The notes beneath the pieces were generated by a model that saw only the letters and a program-made list of their open reading frames with translations, did not search any database and was not told where the DNA came from. Source: VRUE01 sp963716245 (GTDB lineage: Bacteria; Actinomycetota; Thermoleophilia; Solirubrobacterales; 70-9). From it: 64,000 bases of DNA. A program made the translations under genes and the position numbers. Where the stretch lies: the NCBI GenBank assembly GCA_963716245.1, contig OY970300.1:2356001-2420000 (forward strand), in the 5' to 3' direction. Shown one piece after another: positions 18,950-27,854 of this stretch. The stretch's first letter is position 1. Each line of letters starts with the position of its first letter.

Positions 18950-21569
18950 GGTGCTTTCCGGCCCCCTGCTCGCCGGCGTGTCCGGTGCCCGGATTCGCTC
19001 CACACCGGCGCTCGAACCGCACCGGTGAGATCAGATAGGCGCCGTTGTGACCTTCGAACGCGGCCTGGCCCCGCCGGCGCCGGTCGTCGCCCGAGCAGGG
19101 ATCGCTCGCGAGCGAGACGAGCCCGCGCTCGCCGCCGCGCAATCGCAGGCTCAACCTCGTCAGCGGAACGTCGGGCAGCCCGACCAGCTTCGTGCGCATC
19201 CGGCCGTCGCGGATGCGCAGCTCGCCGCGAACGGAGAGGCGGACCCCTTCGGCGTCAAGCATCGTCCAGAGCTCCGGCATGCCGCTGCCCTCGGGCTGGA
19301 CGACGTGGACGGGACCGCCGAGGCGCTTACGCACGACCGTCGTCGCACCGCTCGCCCGGCCGATCCGCGACGTCTTCGGGCATCTGCTTTCGCGCGCATC
19401 CTGCCGCGCGCAGACCGAGCGCAGCCCGGCCGCGTTGCCCCGCAGCATCTCCGGCAGGGCGACATCGACGCCACGCAGGTTGGCCCCGCCGCGCTTGGAG
19501 CGGAGGTCGATGCGCAGTCCAGGCCTGCCGCCCCGGCGCAGCTCCGACGGCCCGGTCAGCCCGAGCGAGATCCGGGGCGCGAAGCGCAACCTCTCGCAGC
19601 CCTTCAGCGCGTACCGAGTGGATGTCTCGACGGTCGCGCCGCCGGCCGAGCGGACGAGCGTGTCGACGCTGGCCGGCGCGCACGAGGTCGGCGTGCGAAT
19701 GAAGCCGGGCCGATCGACGTCGAGCCGGATCGCGCGGAAGCGGACGGGGAGACCCTCGATCGCCCGCGGTAGCGGATCCGCCTCGACCGACACGCGGCCG
19801 CTCTCGGGATCGACGCGCAGGGCGGCCCGGGCGACGACCGTGCCGAGGTCGAACGGCCCGAGCACGGCTTTGAAGACCATCGCCAGTCCGAACGGCGCGC
19901 GGCGATACGGACCGGTGAGGAAGACCTCGCCGTCGAGCCCCGCGGGGCTCGGACCGGAACCGACCTGAGCGACGACCGAGCCGACGCGGGCGGCGCCGGG
20001 GCAGCGATTCGCCGCCGCGGCCGCGGTCTCACACCTCTCCACGGCGCCGAGGCGGGCGCTGAGACCGGGAGGGAAGCGAACGGCGAAGCGGTCGAGGAGC
20101 TCTTCACCGTCGGAGCGGCTGACGACCGTCGAGAAGGAGGTCGGTCGAGCGGGCCGCGCGCTCGTCGTGCCCGCGAGGACACGGGGCGCGAAGTGCGGCT
20201 GCGCGGGGCAGGGACCGCTCGCCGGCTCGACCGCGACGGTGTCGCTCGACTCGACGCTCGGGCCGCCGCTGTACGGCTCGAAGACACCCGAGGCAATGGT
20301 CGGCCCGCAGCGCAGTGGCGACGCCAGGAGCGCATCGCCGCCGCTGTCGAGTCGCATCGACAGCCGCTCCAGCGGCAGCTGCGGAAGATCTGGGAGGACG
20401 ACTCGCAACCGGCCGCCGACAGGGTCGACCCGCAGCGAGCCGATCAGCTTCGCGTCAACGCCGGCGCCTCGCGCGACGGCGAAGAGCCGAAAGCGATCGT
20501 CGGGGCGTTCCTCACCGAGGTAGAGGCTTCCGGCGAGCGGCTCGCGCAGCTGCGTCGCGACCAGCTCCACTATGCCGACCTTCGAGGCCGGCGGACAGGT
20601 GGACGGCTCGCTCGATCCACGCCGGAGCTCCGCGTCGGCGCACGCGTCGAGGCTCTCGAGCGCACCGGGCGAGATCGTCGTCCCCTCCGGCAGTTCGACC
20701 GTCGCCCTCCTCACGTGCGCGGACGCGAGCGCATCGGGGTCCTCCAGCTGCGGGATGCGCAGATCGATCCGAGCGCCGGTCGGCGAATCCGGTCTCGAGT
20801 CCGTCAGGCCGAAGCCCAGATCTGGAGCGAAGGACAGGTGCTCGCAGCCGTTCAGCGGTAGCTCGTCCCTGCCGGTCGCGCTGGTCCACGGGGAGCCCGC
20901 CCGCCAAGAGCGCAGGCGCAGCGTCACCTCGAGCGGCTCCCCGCAACGGGTCGGGAGGGTGAGGAAAGGGCGCCGTGTAGAGGCGCCTTCCTCCTGGTGA
21001 TCGGCCGGAACGCCCCAGAGGTCGATCTTGACCCCGGTTAGCGAGAAGGCCTGGGTCAAATCGCGCTGCTCGAGGCGCAGTCCGTAGTCCGTCGGCCGCA
21101 GGCTCGTCTTGAGCACGTACTTCGGCAACAGGCGGAAGCCGAAGGCGGCGAGTTCGCCCGGCACCGGCTCCACGTTGAAGATCGGCGGCCCGGATTCGAA
21201 CGTACCCCCCGCCAACACGATCGCGGTGTCGCCGATCCTCGAGGCCGCCGGACATGGGGCTCCGAAGCCGAACAGGTCGAAGATCGGTCGCGGGCATTCC
21301 TCGGCGGCGCCAGGATCTCCCACGAGCCCCGGCGGCAGGTCGATCGTGAGCTCTCTGAGCGCCGTGTCGACTTCCTCGCTGTTAACCGCAAACATGATCC
21401 GCAGGCGGTCGGGGTGAGCGCCTGCGCGACGCTCAGGCGCCCCGGCAGCATCGAGGGCGTGAACCGAGAGGCTGCCCGGAACGACTTCGAGCTCGGCCGC
21501 GCTCGCGGGCGCGATCGCCAGCAGCGCGGCGGCGAGCACTGAGGCCCCGAGTCGAGCGGCGGTTCTCAC
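18942..21569 (-). CDS. Secreted repeat-containing protein of unknown function in PKS operon
   Basis: The protein has about 875 residues and no enzyme motif that I recognise. A signal peptide (VRTAARLGASVLAAALLA, ending ASAA) follows the GTG at 21569, which forms a GTGA overlap with the previous gene. The mature part has at least three diverged repeats. Their recurring elements are a PPGL or LPEG turn, a CP..S.IG cysteine motif and a GCE.L.FAP segment, seen near residues 330 and 690. The paired cysteines suggest an extracytoplasmic beta-rich fold with disulfides. A longer frame reaches 21986, but that extension is Arg/Pro-rich and overlaps the upstream gene. Its place between a propeller protein and the MMPL exporter suggests an envelope partner in polyketide export. 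That is inference. Confidence 0.8.
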   Translation of the reverse strand: MRTAARLGASVLAAALLAIAPASAAELEVVPGSLSVHALDAAGAPERRAGAHPDRLRIMFAVNSEEVDTALRELTIDLPPGLVGDPGAAEECPRPIFDLFGFGAPCPAASRIGDTAIVLAGGTFESGPPIFNVEPVPGELAAFGFRLLPKYVLKTSLRPTDYGLRLEQRDLTQAFSLTGVKIDLWGVPADHQEEGASTRRPFLTLPTRCGEPLEVTLRLRSWRAGSPWTSATGRDELPLNGCEHLSFAPDLGFGLTDSRPDSPTGARIDLRIPQLEDPDALASAHVRRATVELPEGTTISPGALESLDACADAELRRGSSEPSTCPPASKVGIVELVATQLREPLAGSLYLGEERPDDRFRLFAVARGAGVDAKLIGSLRVDPVGGRLRVVLPDLPQLPLERLSMRLDSGGDALLASPLRCGPTIASGVFEPYSGGPSVESSDTVAVEPASGPCPAQPHFAPRVLAGTTSARPARPTSFSTVVSRSDGEELLDRFAVRFPPGLSARLGAVERCETAAAAANRCPGAARVGSVVAQVGSGPSPAGLDGEVFLTGPYRRAPFGLAMVFKAVLGPFDLGTVVARAALRVDPESGRVSVEADPLPRAIEGLPVRFRAIRLDVDRPGFIRTPTSCAPASVDTLVRSAGGATVETSTRYALKGCERLRFAPRISLGLTGPSELRRGGRPGLRIDLRSKRGGANLRGVDVALPEMLRGNAAGLRSVCARQDARESRCPKTSRIGRASGATTVVRKRLGGPVHVVQPEGSGMPELWTMLDAEGVRLSVRGELRIRDGRMRTKLVGLPDVPLTRLSLRLRGGERGLVSLASDPCSGDDRRRRGQAAFEGHNGAYLISPVRFERRCGANPGTGHAGEQGAGKHHG

Positions 21570-23659
21570 CGCTCGCCCCCCGCCGGGATCAGGGGCAGGC
21601 GTGCCGTCGCTCGTTCCGGGCCGAGCCGCAGGACCAGCCGGATCGGCACGGCGAAGCCATGGCGCAGGCGACGCCGGACCGACCGCTCGAACCGGAGTTG
21701 CACCTCGACCTTTCCCGCCCGGACCGCGCCGGCGCGGCCGCTCGCCACCAACCGATCGCCCTTCCGCGCTCCCGACCACGCGAAGGCCCGCACCAGCCCT
21801 GGGGCCGGCACGAAGACCACCACGGGCGTCATACCGGTCCGGTCCACTCTGCCGCCGGACCCGTTGGCGACGCGGGCGAGCCGCAGCCGTCCCCGCCGGC
21901 TCATGCGGGGAGGCACGGCCGAAGCCAGCTTGGGCAGATCCAACGCCCCCGAGTCGCCCGGCAGCCGGCAGCCGGGCGCTTCGCACGCTTCCTCGTCGGG
22001 GCTCGGAGGTTCGGCGAAGCCGCCGCCTATCCGAGCCGCGTAGAGGTCATGGTCACCGCCGTCTCGGTCTCTCGGGAGCAAGGTCGCGGAGGTTCTGAAG
22101 ACGACGGTTTGGCCGTTGGCGCTCGCCCCGGCGAAGTTCGCCTCGTCGAGCGGCCTACCCCCGCTGACAAGCGCCAGGCCGCCGTCGGACCACTCGTAGA
22201 CGTCCCTGAGCTGGTTGGCGTCCTCTGAAAGGAGCGGCTCGGTTGTACTGAAAAAGGCATGCGCGCCATCGGCGGACAGCGGATGCAGCGCGATCGGACC
22301 CGCTTGCGTGAAGAGGGGCGCTTCCGCTTCCTCGCTCAGGCCCGCGTCGAACTCGCCGTTCCCCCCGACAGGTCCGGACGAGAGCCTGGTGAAGGCGTTT
22401 GCTCCGACGTCGTAGCGGTAGACGTCGAAGCGCCCGTCGGTGTCGGCGACGTCGAGCGGCGCGGATGTGGCGAGGAGGGCGTGTGCGCCACTCGCCGAGG
22501 TGTGAAGCCGCGTGGCTGGAAGAGAAGCCAGGAGGCGCAGCTGGCCCGCGTCGGAGAGATATAGGTTCGTGGCGTCCTCAGCGCCCTGGTCCGGTATCAG
22601 CCGGCCGTCTGCGTAAAAGTAGACGCGTGCTCCGTCGCTGGAGGAGACCACGTGGTCGGCCACCACCTCGGCGGAGGCAGAGCCCGCACCCGAGAGCAGC
22701 TCGAGCTCGTCCTCCTCGACGTCGTACCGGTAGAGATCTACGGCCTCGTCCAGATCTGCGTCGGTCAACTGCTGTGCGGTGGTCAGGAACGCCTGCGAAC
22801 CGCTCGGCGTGGCGGCGGCAAAGGTGACGGCAACCGCGGCGTTGCAGTCCGGCCGCGCGCATTCCGACTCGCTCACCTCCACGGTGGATACGCCCCCCTC
22901 GCGCATGTAGACGCGTTCTGGACCGGAGCAGTCGGCGCCCGAGGCGATGGTGAAGAAGATCCGTTCAGCCGAACGCGACACCGCGTCTCGCTGCGGGACG
23001 GTCGCGCCGCAGGGGGAGAGCGTTTCGCCCGAGCCGTCGACGTCGACCATCCGCAGCGTGGTCCCGTCGACCTCGTAGACCGATTCGCCGCTGGTCCGAC
23101 CAGCGTCGGCCGGCAGCAGATGCTCGACGCTCGAGAAGATGACGCGTTGGGCGTCGTCGGTGGTCCGGACGTTGCCTGAATCTTGTTCGCCCAGCGCCAC
23201 GAGCAGGGTCGGCTCCCCATTCGGGTTGCGCCGGTAGAGCGCCCACCGGCCACCCGGAGGAGCGTCCGCGGTCAGTGGGCTCCTCGAGAGCCAAATAGCC
23301 GTCGAAAGATCGCTGCTGAAGCCGACGGGAAAGCTCGGAATCAGATTCCTTTCGTCCGTCGAGTAGGAAGGACCGAGCGGTTCGGTCGTCCAGCCCGTCA
23401 AGCCGCGCGTGGCGCGACTGACGGCAGCCAGATCGCCGGCCTCGGCGTCCGGTTCCGGGCCGAAGGTGAAGTAAGCGAGGCGGTCGCCGTCGGGGCTGTG
23501 GGCCAGCAACCCGTGCACGATCGCGGCCATCGGCTCGCTCCGTGTGATCAGCTCCCAGGCCCTGCCGTGGCCGGGAACGGCCCCGTTCGCCGCGGGGGCA
23601 AAGGTCCCGGAGACGACGATTGCAAGGACGAGCAGCAGCGGCAGCCGGCCGAGGATCAT
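21566..23659 (-). CDS. Secreted TolB/PD40-like beta-propeller protein
   Basis: The protein has 697 residues. A signal peptide (MILGRLPLLLVLAIVVSG, then AANGA) is followed by repeated propeller blades, each with a SPDG, SADG or SSDG turn followed by hydrophobic strands (HSPDGDRLAYFTF, LSADGAHAFFST, SSSDGARVYFYA). The last 130 residues are basic and look like a separate beta domain. Such proteins are usually scaffolds or binding proteins outside the membrane. The ATG overlaps the methyltransferase stop (ATGA) and the end overlaps the next gene (GTGA), so it is translationally coupled within the PKS operon. Its ligand is unknown. Confidence 0.85.
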   Translation of the reverse strand: MILGRLPLLLVLAIVVSGTFAPAANGAVPGHGRAWELITRSEPMAAIVHGLLAHSPDGDRLAYFTFGPEPDAEAGDLAAVSRATRGLTGWTTEPLGPSYSTDERNLIPSFPVGFSSDLSTAIWLSRSPLTADAPPGGRWALYRRNPNGEPTLLVALGEQDSGNVRTTDDAQRVIFSSVEHLLPADAGRTSGESVYEVDGTTLRMVDVDGSGETLSPCGATVPQRDAVSRSAERIFFTIASGADCSGPERVYMREGGVSTVEVSESECARPDCNAAVAVTFAAATPSGSQAFLTTAQQLTDADLDEAVDLYRYDVEEDELELLSGAGSASAEVVADHVVSSSDGARVYFYADGRLIPDQGAEDATNLYLSDAGQLRLLASLPATRLHTSASGAHALLATSAPLDVADTDGRFDVYRYDVGANAFTRLSSGPVGGNGEFDAGLSEEAEAPLFTQAGPIALHPLSADGAHAFFSTTEPLLSEDANQLRDVYEWSDGGLALVSGGRPLDEANFAGASANGQTVVFRTSATLLPRDRDGGDHDLYAARIGGGFAEPPSPDEEACEAPGCRLPGDSGALDLPKLASAVPPRMSRRGRLRLARVANGSGGRVDRTGMTPVVVFVPAPGLVRAFAWSGARKGDRLVASGRAGAVRAGKVEVQLRFERSVRRRLRHGFAVPIRLVLRLGPERATARLPLIPAGGER

Positions 23660-24543
23660 GCCGGCACCTCGGCGTGGACGAACCCGGCGTAGCCGATCGG
23701 CCTACCAGCGGAGCTGCCGTCGCTGCCGACCAGGTAGCGCTCTTCCTGCTCGGCGGGAAGCAGGTGGCTCCTCGGGCTGAGGCCGCAGCCGCGCAGCAAT
23801 GCCGGGATCGCGCCCGGCTCGAGACCGCAGACGAAGCGCTCTCCACTCAGCTCGATCGTGCGGCGGACGCGGCGGCGGCCGCGCGGCCGCTCGCGCCCGC
23901 CGAAGAAGGACCGGTGGAAGTAGTCGAACCCGACCGAGCTGGTCGGGGGATGGTCGGCGACCCAGCCGAGCACGCCAGTGACGACCCCCGCCGCCAGGTA
24001 AGGGGCGACCCCGATCCAGAGCACGAGCGCCGGCGCGGCGCGGTCGAAGCCGGCCGCGGCAAGCGCCTCGCCCGGACTTTCCTCGTTGAGGTCGGCGGTC
24101 GCGTAGGAGACGTGCGACGGCGGTCGGCCGAGGACGGCCGTCAGCCGCTCGCGCTTCCTCGCCGCCGTGACCGGATGGTCGACCTCGTACAGATTGACTC
24201 CCTCGAGCTCCGCGGCGAACCGGTAGGCGCGCGTGTCGAGGCCGGCGCCGAGGATGACGACCTGGCGGATCCCTCCGGCGACCTCGTCGAGCAGGATCCG
24301 GTCGAAGTGCTTGACCCGGGCGACCTCGGTCCAGTAGACGCCGGGCACCATTCGCTCGAACCCCCACCGTACGGCCCGGTGGGCAGGCGGCCAGCGCCGG
24401 GCGGCGCCGAGCGAGAGACGGGCCGACGGGATGTCGGCGAGGAGCTCGGCCGCCATGTCGTCGGGGTTGCGCAGGGCCGGGTCTTGCTCCGCGCTGCCGA
24501 GAGCACGCAGGTAGGCAACCTTGTCGGCGCTGCCGCGCCGCAT
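23656..24543 (-). CDS. SAM-dependent methyltransferase, LCMT-like (TIGR00027 type)
   Basis: The protein has 295 residues. The SAM-binding motif VVILGAGLDTRAYRF is the hallmark of the leucine-carboxyl-methyltransferase-like family common in mycobacteria and relatives. It is followed by the acidic ribose-binding YEVDHP. These enzymes are usually O-methyltransferases. As first gene of the operon it may methylate the polyketide, which is inference. I chose the ATG at 24543 because a GGGGAGGAGG stretch lies just upstream. A GTG at 24576 would add 11 basic residues. Confidence 0.88.
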   Translation of the reverse strand: MRRGSADKVAYLRALGSAEQDPALRNPDDMAAELLADIPSARLSLGAARRWPPAHRAVRWGFERMVPGVYWTEVARVKHFDRILLDEVAGGIRQVVILGAGLDTRAYRFAAELEGVNLYEVDHPVTAARKRERLTAVLGRPPSHVSYATADLNEESPGEALAAAGFDRAAPALVLWIGVAPYLAAGVVTGVLGWVADHPPTSSVGFDYFHRSFFGGRERPRGRRRVRRTIELSGERFVCGLEPGAIPALLRGCGLSPRSHLLPAEQEERYLVGSDGSSAGRPIGYAGFVHAEVPA

Positions 24544-24713
24544 CGCGCGGCGCCTCCTCCCCGGCTTCGATTCCACTGCTCCCGCATCCTCCCTCTGCCC
24601 GCCACACCCGATGAGTGGCGGGCGCGATCCAAGCTAGGGGTCCGGGACAGCAGCAGCAACGGTTATTCCCAAAGCTGGAGAAAAACGTCCCGCTCGGGGG
24701 GAGTCCCGGGCGC
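24544..24713. promoter_or_regulatory. Leader/promoter region of the PKS operon
   Basis: These 170 bases hold the methyltransferase Shine-Dalgarno and a locally AT-richer block near 24655-24690. No other gene is seen. The block is the likely promoter zone for the minus-strand operon, but I cannot assign a convincing -35/-10 pair. Confidence 0.4.
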
Positions 24714-25388
24714 CTAGACCGGAAAGCCGGACTCGACGGTCTCGATCGCGTAATCGGCGCCCGCCTGCGCGAGCTCGGCGGTCGAGTAGCGACCGGTGGC
24801 GACGCCGACGACGCGGATGCCGGCCCCGTGCCCCGCCACGACGTCGCGGGGGGTGTCGCCGACCGAGATGCAGGCGTCGGCGGACAGGGCGCCGCCGGCG
24901 ACGAGCCGACCGCGCTGCAACGCCGCCCTGGTCACCTCGGTGCGATCGGCCGAGTCGGAGCCATAGCCGCCGAAGCTGAAGAAGCGGTTGAGGCCGGCGC
25001 GGGAGAGCTTGACGTGGGCGGCCGCCTCGACGTTGCCGGTGACCAGGCCGAGCAGGACGCCGGCGTCGATCAGGCGGTCGAGCAGCGCCTCGACGCCGGG
25101 CATGACCCGGTAGCCGGCCGACTCGCGCACGGTGTCGGGCAGGTGCTTGAGGTAGCAGCCGATCGCCCTGGCGCGCTCCTCGGGGCGGCCCGCGCGCCCG
25201 ACCGCCTCGCGGAAGACGATCGCGGCAATTTCGGGATCGGTCATGCCGGCGTCGGTCCGCTCGGCGACGTCCGCCTCGACCCCGTAGAGCTCGGCGAAGG
25301 CGCGCTGCCAGGCGGCGCCCCCCGCTCCGCCCGTGACCAGGATCGTGCTGTCGACGTCGAAGAGAACAGCGCGGATGGCACTGCGCAT
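24714..25388 (-). CDS. HAD-superfamily hydrolase (phosphoglycolate phosphatase-like)
   Basis: The protein has 224 residues from the ATG at 25388. Motif I is FDVDST with the nucleophile and acid Asp pair. Motif II is VTGN, and motif IV is GDTPRDV for magnesium. A helical cap lies between motifs I and II. This layout fits subclass I HAD phosphatases such as Gph or PGMB; the substrate cannot be read from sequence. A longer frame back to 25460 adds only charged residues. It lies 79 bases downstream of cydB on the same strand and may be cotranscribed. Confidence 0.85.
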   Translation of the reverse strand: MRSAIRAVLFDVDSTILVTGGAGGAAWQRAFAELYGVEADVAERTDAGMTDPEIAAIVFREAVGRAGRPEERARAIGCYLKHLPDTVRESAGYRVMPGVEALLDRLIDAGVLLGLVTGNVEAAAHVKLSRAGLNRFFSFGGYGSDSADRTEVTRAALQRGRLVAGGALSADACISVGDTPRDVVAGHGAGIRVVGVATGRYSTAELAQAGADYAIETVESGFPV

Positions 25389-25467
25389 CCCGGCGTCCTC
25401 GGTCGCTCGCGTGCGGAGCACGCCACGCTCCCTGCGTCCTTGGTCTGCTTGGCCATCCACGCTGTTC

Positions 25468-26466
25468 TCAGTCGCTCAAGAGCTCTCGCTGGCTAAGCCA
25501 GTAGAGCAGTCCCAGCGCCGGTAGGACGACGACGGTCGCGGCGCCGAAGACGATCAGGACCGAGGTGAGCGTCGGATCGGGCGCGGCGGACTCGCCGATC
25601 GTCAGCGAGGTCGGCAGCAGGTAGGGGAACTGGGCGACGGCCCAGCCCCAGACCACCGCGACGACGGCTCCGCCGGCGAGCGGCCGCAGGCCGCGGCGGA
25701 ACCCACCGGCGAGCAGGACGAGGACGGCGAGGCCGCAGAGCGCCGAGGCGATCACCAGTGGCAGCCCCTCGCCGACGAGGCGGTCGTAGAGGTAGGGCGC
25801 TTCCTCGCGCAGGAGGAAGGCCGCCACCAGGGCGAGCAGGCCGGCGACGATCCCCGCCAGCAGCCCCCGGTGCTCGAAGTAGTCCTCCAGCTCGGCGTCG
25901 CCGGCGCGGCGGGCGTCGCCGATCAGGAAGACGGCCGCCAGGTAGGCGCCGGTGGCGACGAAGAGGGCGCCGATCGTCAGCGGCAGCGGGTCGAGCCAGG
26001 TCGAGAAGGCGTCACCGTCGCCCCCGGCGGGCACGTTGCCGGCCGCGACGGCGCCGATCGCGGTCCCCATGAAGAACGGCGTCAGCAGCGACGAGAGGGC
26101 GAAGGTCGCGCCCATCGCCCGCCGGTACTCGAGCCTCCGGATCGACTTGCGGAAGGCGAAGCCGGCGCCGCGCAGGACGATCCCGACGCCGGCCAGCGCC
26201 AGCGGCACGTAGAGGGTCGAGGTCAGCGCCGCGAACGCCTCCGGGAAGGCGGTCCACAGCACGACGACGATGAAGATCAGCCAGACGTGGTTGGCCTCCC
26301 AGACCGGCGCCAGCGAGCGCTGGATCAGCGCCCGCGGCCGCTCGCCCCGCTCCGCGCCGCCCGCGGTCAGGTCCCAGAAGCCGCCGCCGAAGTCGGCGCC
26401 GCCGAACAGCGTGTAGAGGGTCGCGCCGGTCCAGAGGATCGCCGCCGCCGCGTCGGCCTTGCTCAT
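25468..26466 (-). CDS. cydB: Cytochrome bd-type ubiquinol oxidase subunit II
   Basis: The protein has 332 residues with about eight hydrophobic segments. Diagnostic stretches are GGADFGGGFWDL near residue 22, PVWEANHVWLIF near 54 and LTPFFMGTAIGAVAAG. Together with CydA it forms the membrane quinol oxidase that reduces oxygen to water without proton pumping. The ATG overlaps the cydA stop (ATGA), so the two subunits are coupled. Confidence 0.95.
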   Translation of the reverse strand: MSKADAAAAILWTGATLYTLFGGADFGGGFWDLTAGGAERGERPRALIQRSLAPVWEANHVWLIFIVVVLWTAFPEAFAALTSTLYVPLALAGVGIVLRGAGFAFRKSIRRLEYRRAMGATFALSSLLTPFFMGTAIGAVAAGNVPAGGDGDAFSTWLDPLPLTIGALFVATGAYLAAVFLIGDARRAGDAELEDYFEHRGLLAGIVAGLLALVAAFLLREEAPYLYDRLVGEGLPLVIASALCGLAVLVLLAGGFRRGLRPLAGGAVVAVVWGWAVAQFPYLLPTSLTIGESAAPDPTLTSVLIVFGAATVVVLPALGLLYWLSQRELLSD

Positions 26467-27851
26467 CGGGCGCCCTCCGTGGACGGGCCATACGGCGCCT
26501 CCGCCTCGTCGCCCTCGCCCTCCTCGCGCCAGCGCCGCGACATCGCGCGCAGGACCAGAACCAGCCCGGTGCCGAGGCCGGCGTAGAGGACGACGATCCC
26601 GGCGAAGGCGAACCAGATCCCCTCCGCCTCGGTCACCGCCTCCGAGGTGCGCATGTAGCCCTGGACGATCCACGGCTGGCGCCCGACCTCGGTGACGATC
26701 CAGCCGCACCACAGCGCGACGACGGCGCCGGCGCCGGAGACGGCCACCGCGCGCAGGAACCACGGCGAGCCGGGAGGCTCCCGGCGCCGCCACCAGGCAA
26801 TCGCGAGCCAGCCGCTCAGCCCCAGCAGCCCGAAGCCGATCCCGACCATCGCGTCGAAGGCGAGGTGCAGCAGCGTGTTGGCGGGCGGGCGCTCGTCGGG
26901 CGGGACGTCCTCGAGCCCGGTGACGACGGTGTCGGTGCTGAAGCCGACCAGCCACGAGTCGAGCCCCGGGATGCCGATCGCGCCCTTCACCCCCTCGTCG
27001 GTGCAGATCCCGCCGAGGTACTCGGTCTGGTTCGGCCCGGTCTCCTGGATGCACTCGAAGCCGGCGAACTTGGCCGGCTGGTCCTCGGCGACCGAGCGCG
27101 CCGCGACGTCGCCGACGTAGATCTGGACCGGCGTCGCGATCGCCGCCACGGTGAGCGGGATCAGCAGGCCGAGCCGGTGCAGGCGGTCGCGCCGGCCGCG
27201 CAGCATCCCGACCGCGTAGATCGAGGCGACGAGGAAGCCCGTGACCATGTAGGCGGCGAGGATCATGTGCGGGACCTCGTAGGACCAGGCGGGGTTGAAG
27301 AGGACCCGGAGCGGTTCGGTGTCGACCACCCGGCCGGCCGCGTCGAGCGCGAAGCCCTGCGGCTGGTTCATCCAGGCGTTGGCGGTGACCACCGAGAAGG
27401 CGCCGCCGATGCCGGTGATCACCATCGGCACGCCGGACCAGAAGTGCGCCCAGCCGCTCAGCCGCCGCCAGCCGTAGATGTAGATCGCGAGGAAGATCGC
27501 CTCGACGAAGAAGAAGATGCCCTCGATCGCGAAGGCGGCCCCGAAGGCGTCGCCGAAGCGCTCCATGAAGCGCGGCCAGAGCAGTCCGAACTCGAAGCTG
27601 AGCACGGTGCCGGTGACGGCGCCGACGGCGAAGGTCACCGCCATCGTCTTCGACCAGCGTCGGGCCAGCCGCAGCGCGTCCTCGTCGCCGCGCCTCAGCC
27701 CGAGCCAGTTGGCGATCAAGATCATCGCCGGGAAGGCGACCCCGATGCAGGCGAGGACGATGTGAAAGCCGAGCGTGAACGCCATCAGCTCGCGCGCGGC
27801 GAGCAGATTCGACTCCGACGCCGCGAGCGGGAGGGCGTCGAGCGGCGGCAT
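26463..27851 (-). CDS. cydA: Cytochrome bd-type ubiquinol oxidase subunit I
   Basis: The protein has 462 residues and is polytopic. Expected haem ligands are seen: His in LGFHIVLAC (helix I) and His in SYEVPHMILAAYM. The quinol-site signature GRQPW is intact. The Q-loop is short compared with the E. coli enzyme, so it is of the short-loop (cyanide-insensitive/actinobacterial) type. It starts 3 bases after the pgi stop, in the order pgi-cydA-cydB. Role: terminal oxidase, usually used at low oxygen or under stress. Confidence 0.95.
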   Translation of the reverse strand: MPPLDALPLAASESNLLAARELMAFTLGFHIVLACIGVAFPAMILIANWLGLRRGDEDALRLARRWSKTMAVTFAVGAVTGTVLSFEFGLLWPRFMERFGDAFGAAFAIEGIFFFVEAIFLAIYIYGWRRLSGWAHFWSGVPMVITGIGGAFSVVTANAWMNQPQGFALDAAGRVVDTEPLRVLFNPAWSYEVPHMILAAYMVTGFLVASIYAVGMLRGRRDRLHRLGLLIPLTVAAIATPVQIYVGDVAARSVAEDQPAKFAGFECIQETGPNQTEYLGGICTDEGVKGAIGIPGLDSWLVGFSTDTVVTGLEDVPPDERPPANTLLHLAFDAMVGIGFGLLGLSGWLAIAWWRRREPPGSPWFLRAVAVSGAGAVVALWCGWIVTEVGRQPWIVQGYMRTSEAVTEAEGIWFAFAGIVVLYAGLGTGLVLVLRAMSRRWREEGEGDEAEAPYGPSTEGAR

Positions 27852-27854
27852 CGC

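Noticed and set aside
18942..21986. Longer N-terminus (to 21986) for the secreted repeat protein
   Set aside because: The extension lies inside the preceding gene and lacks protein-like character. The GTG at 21569 gives a signal peptide and a GTGA coupling.
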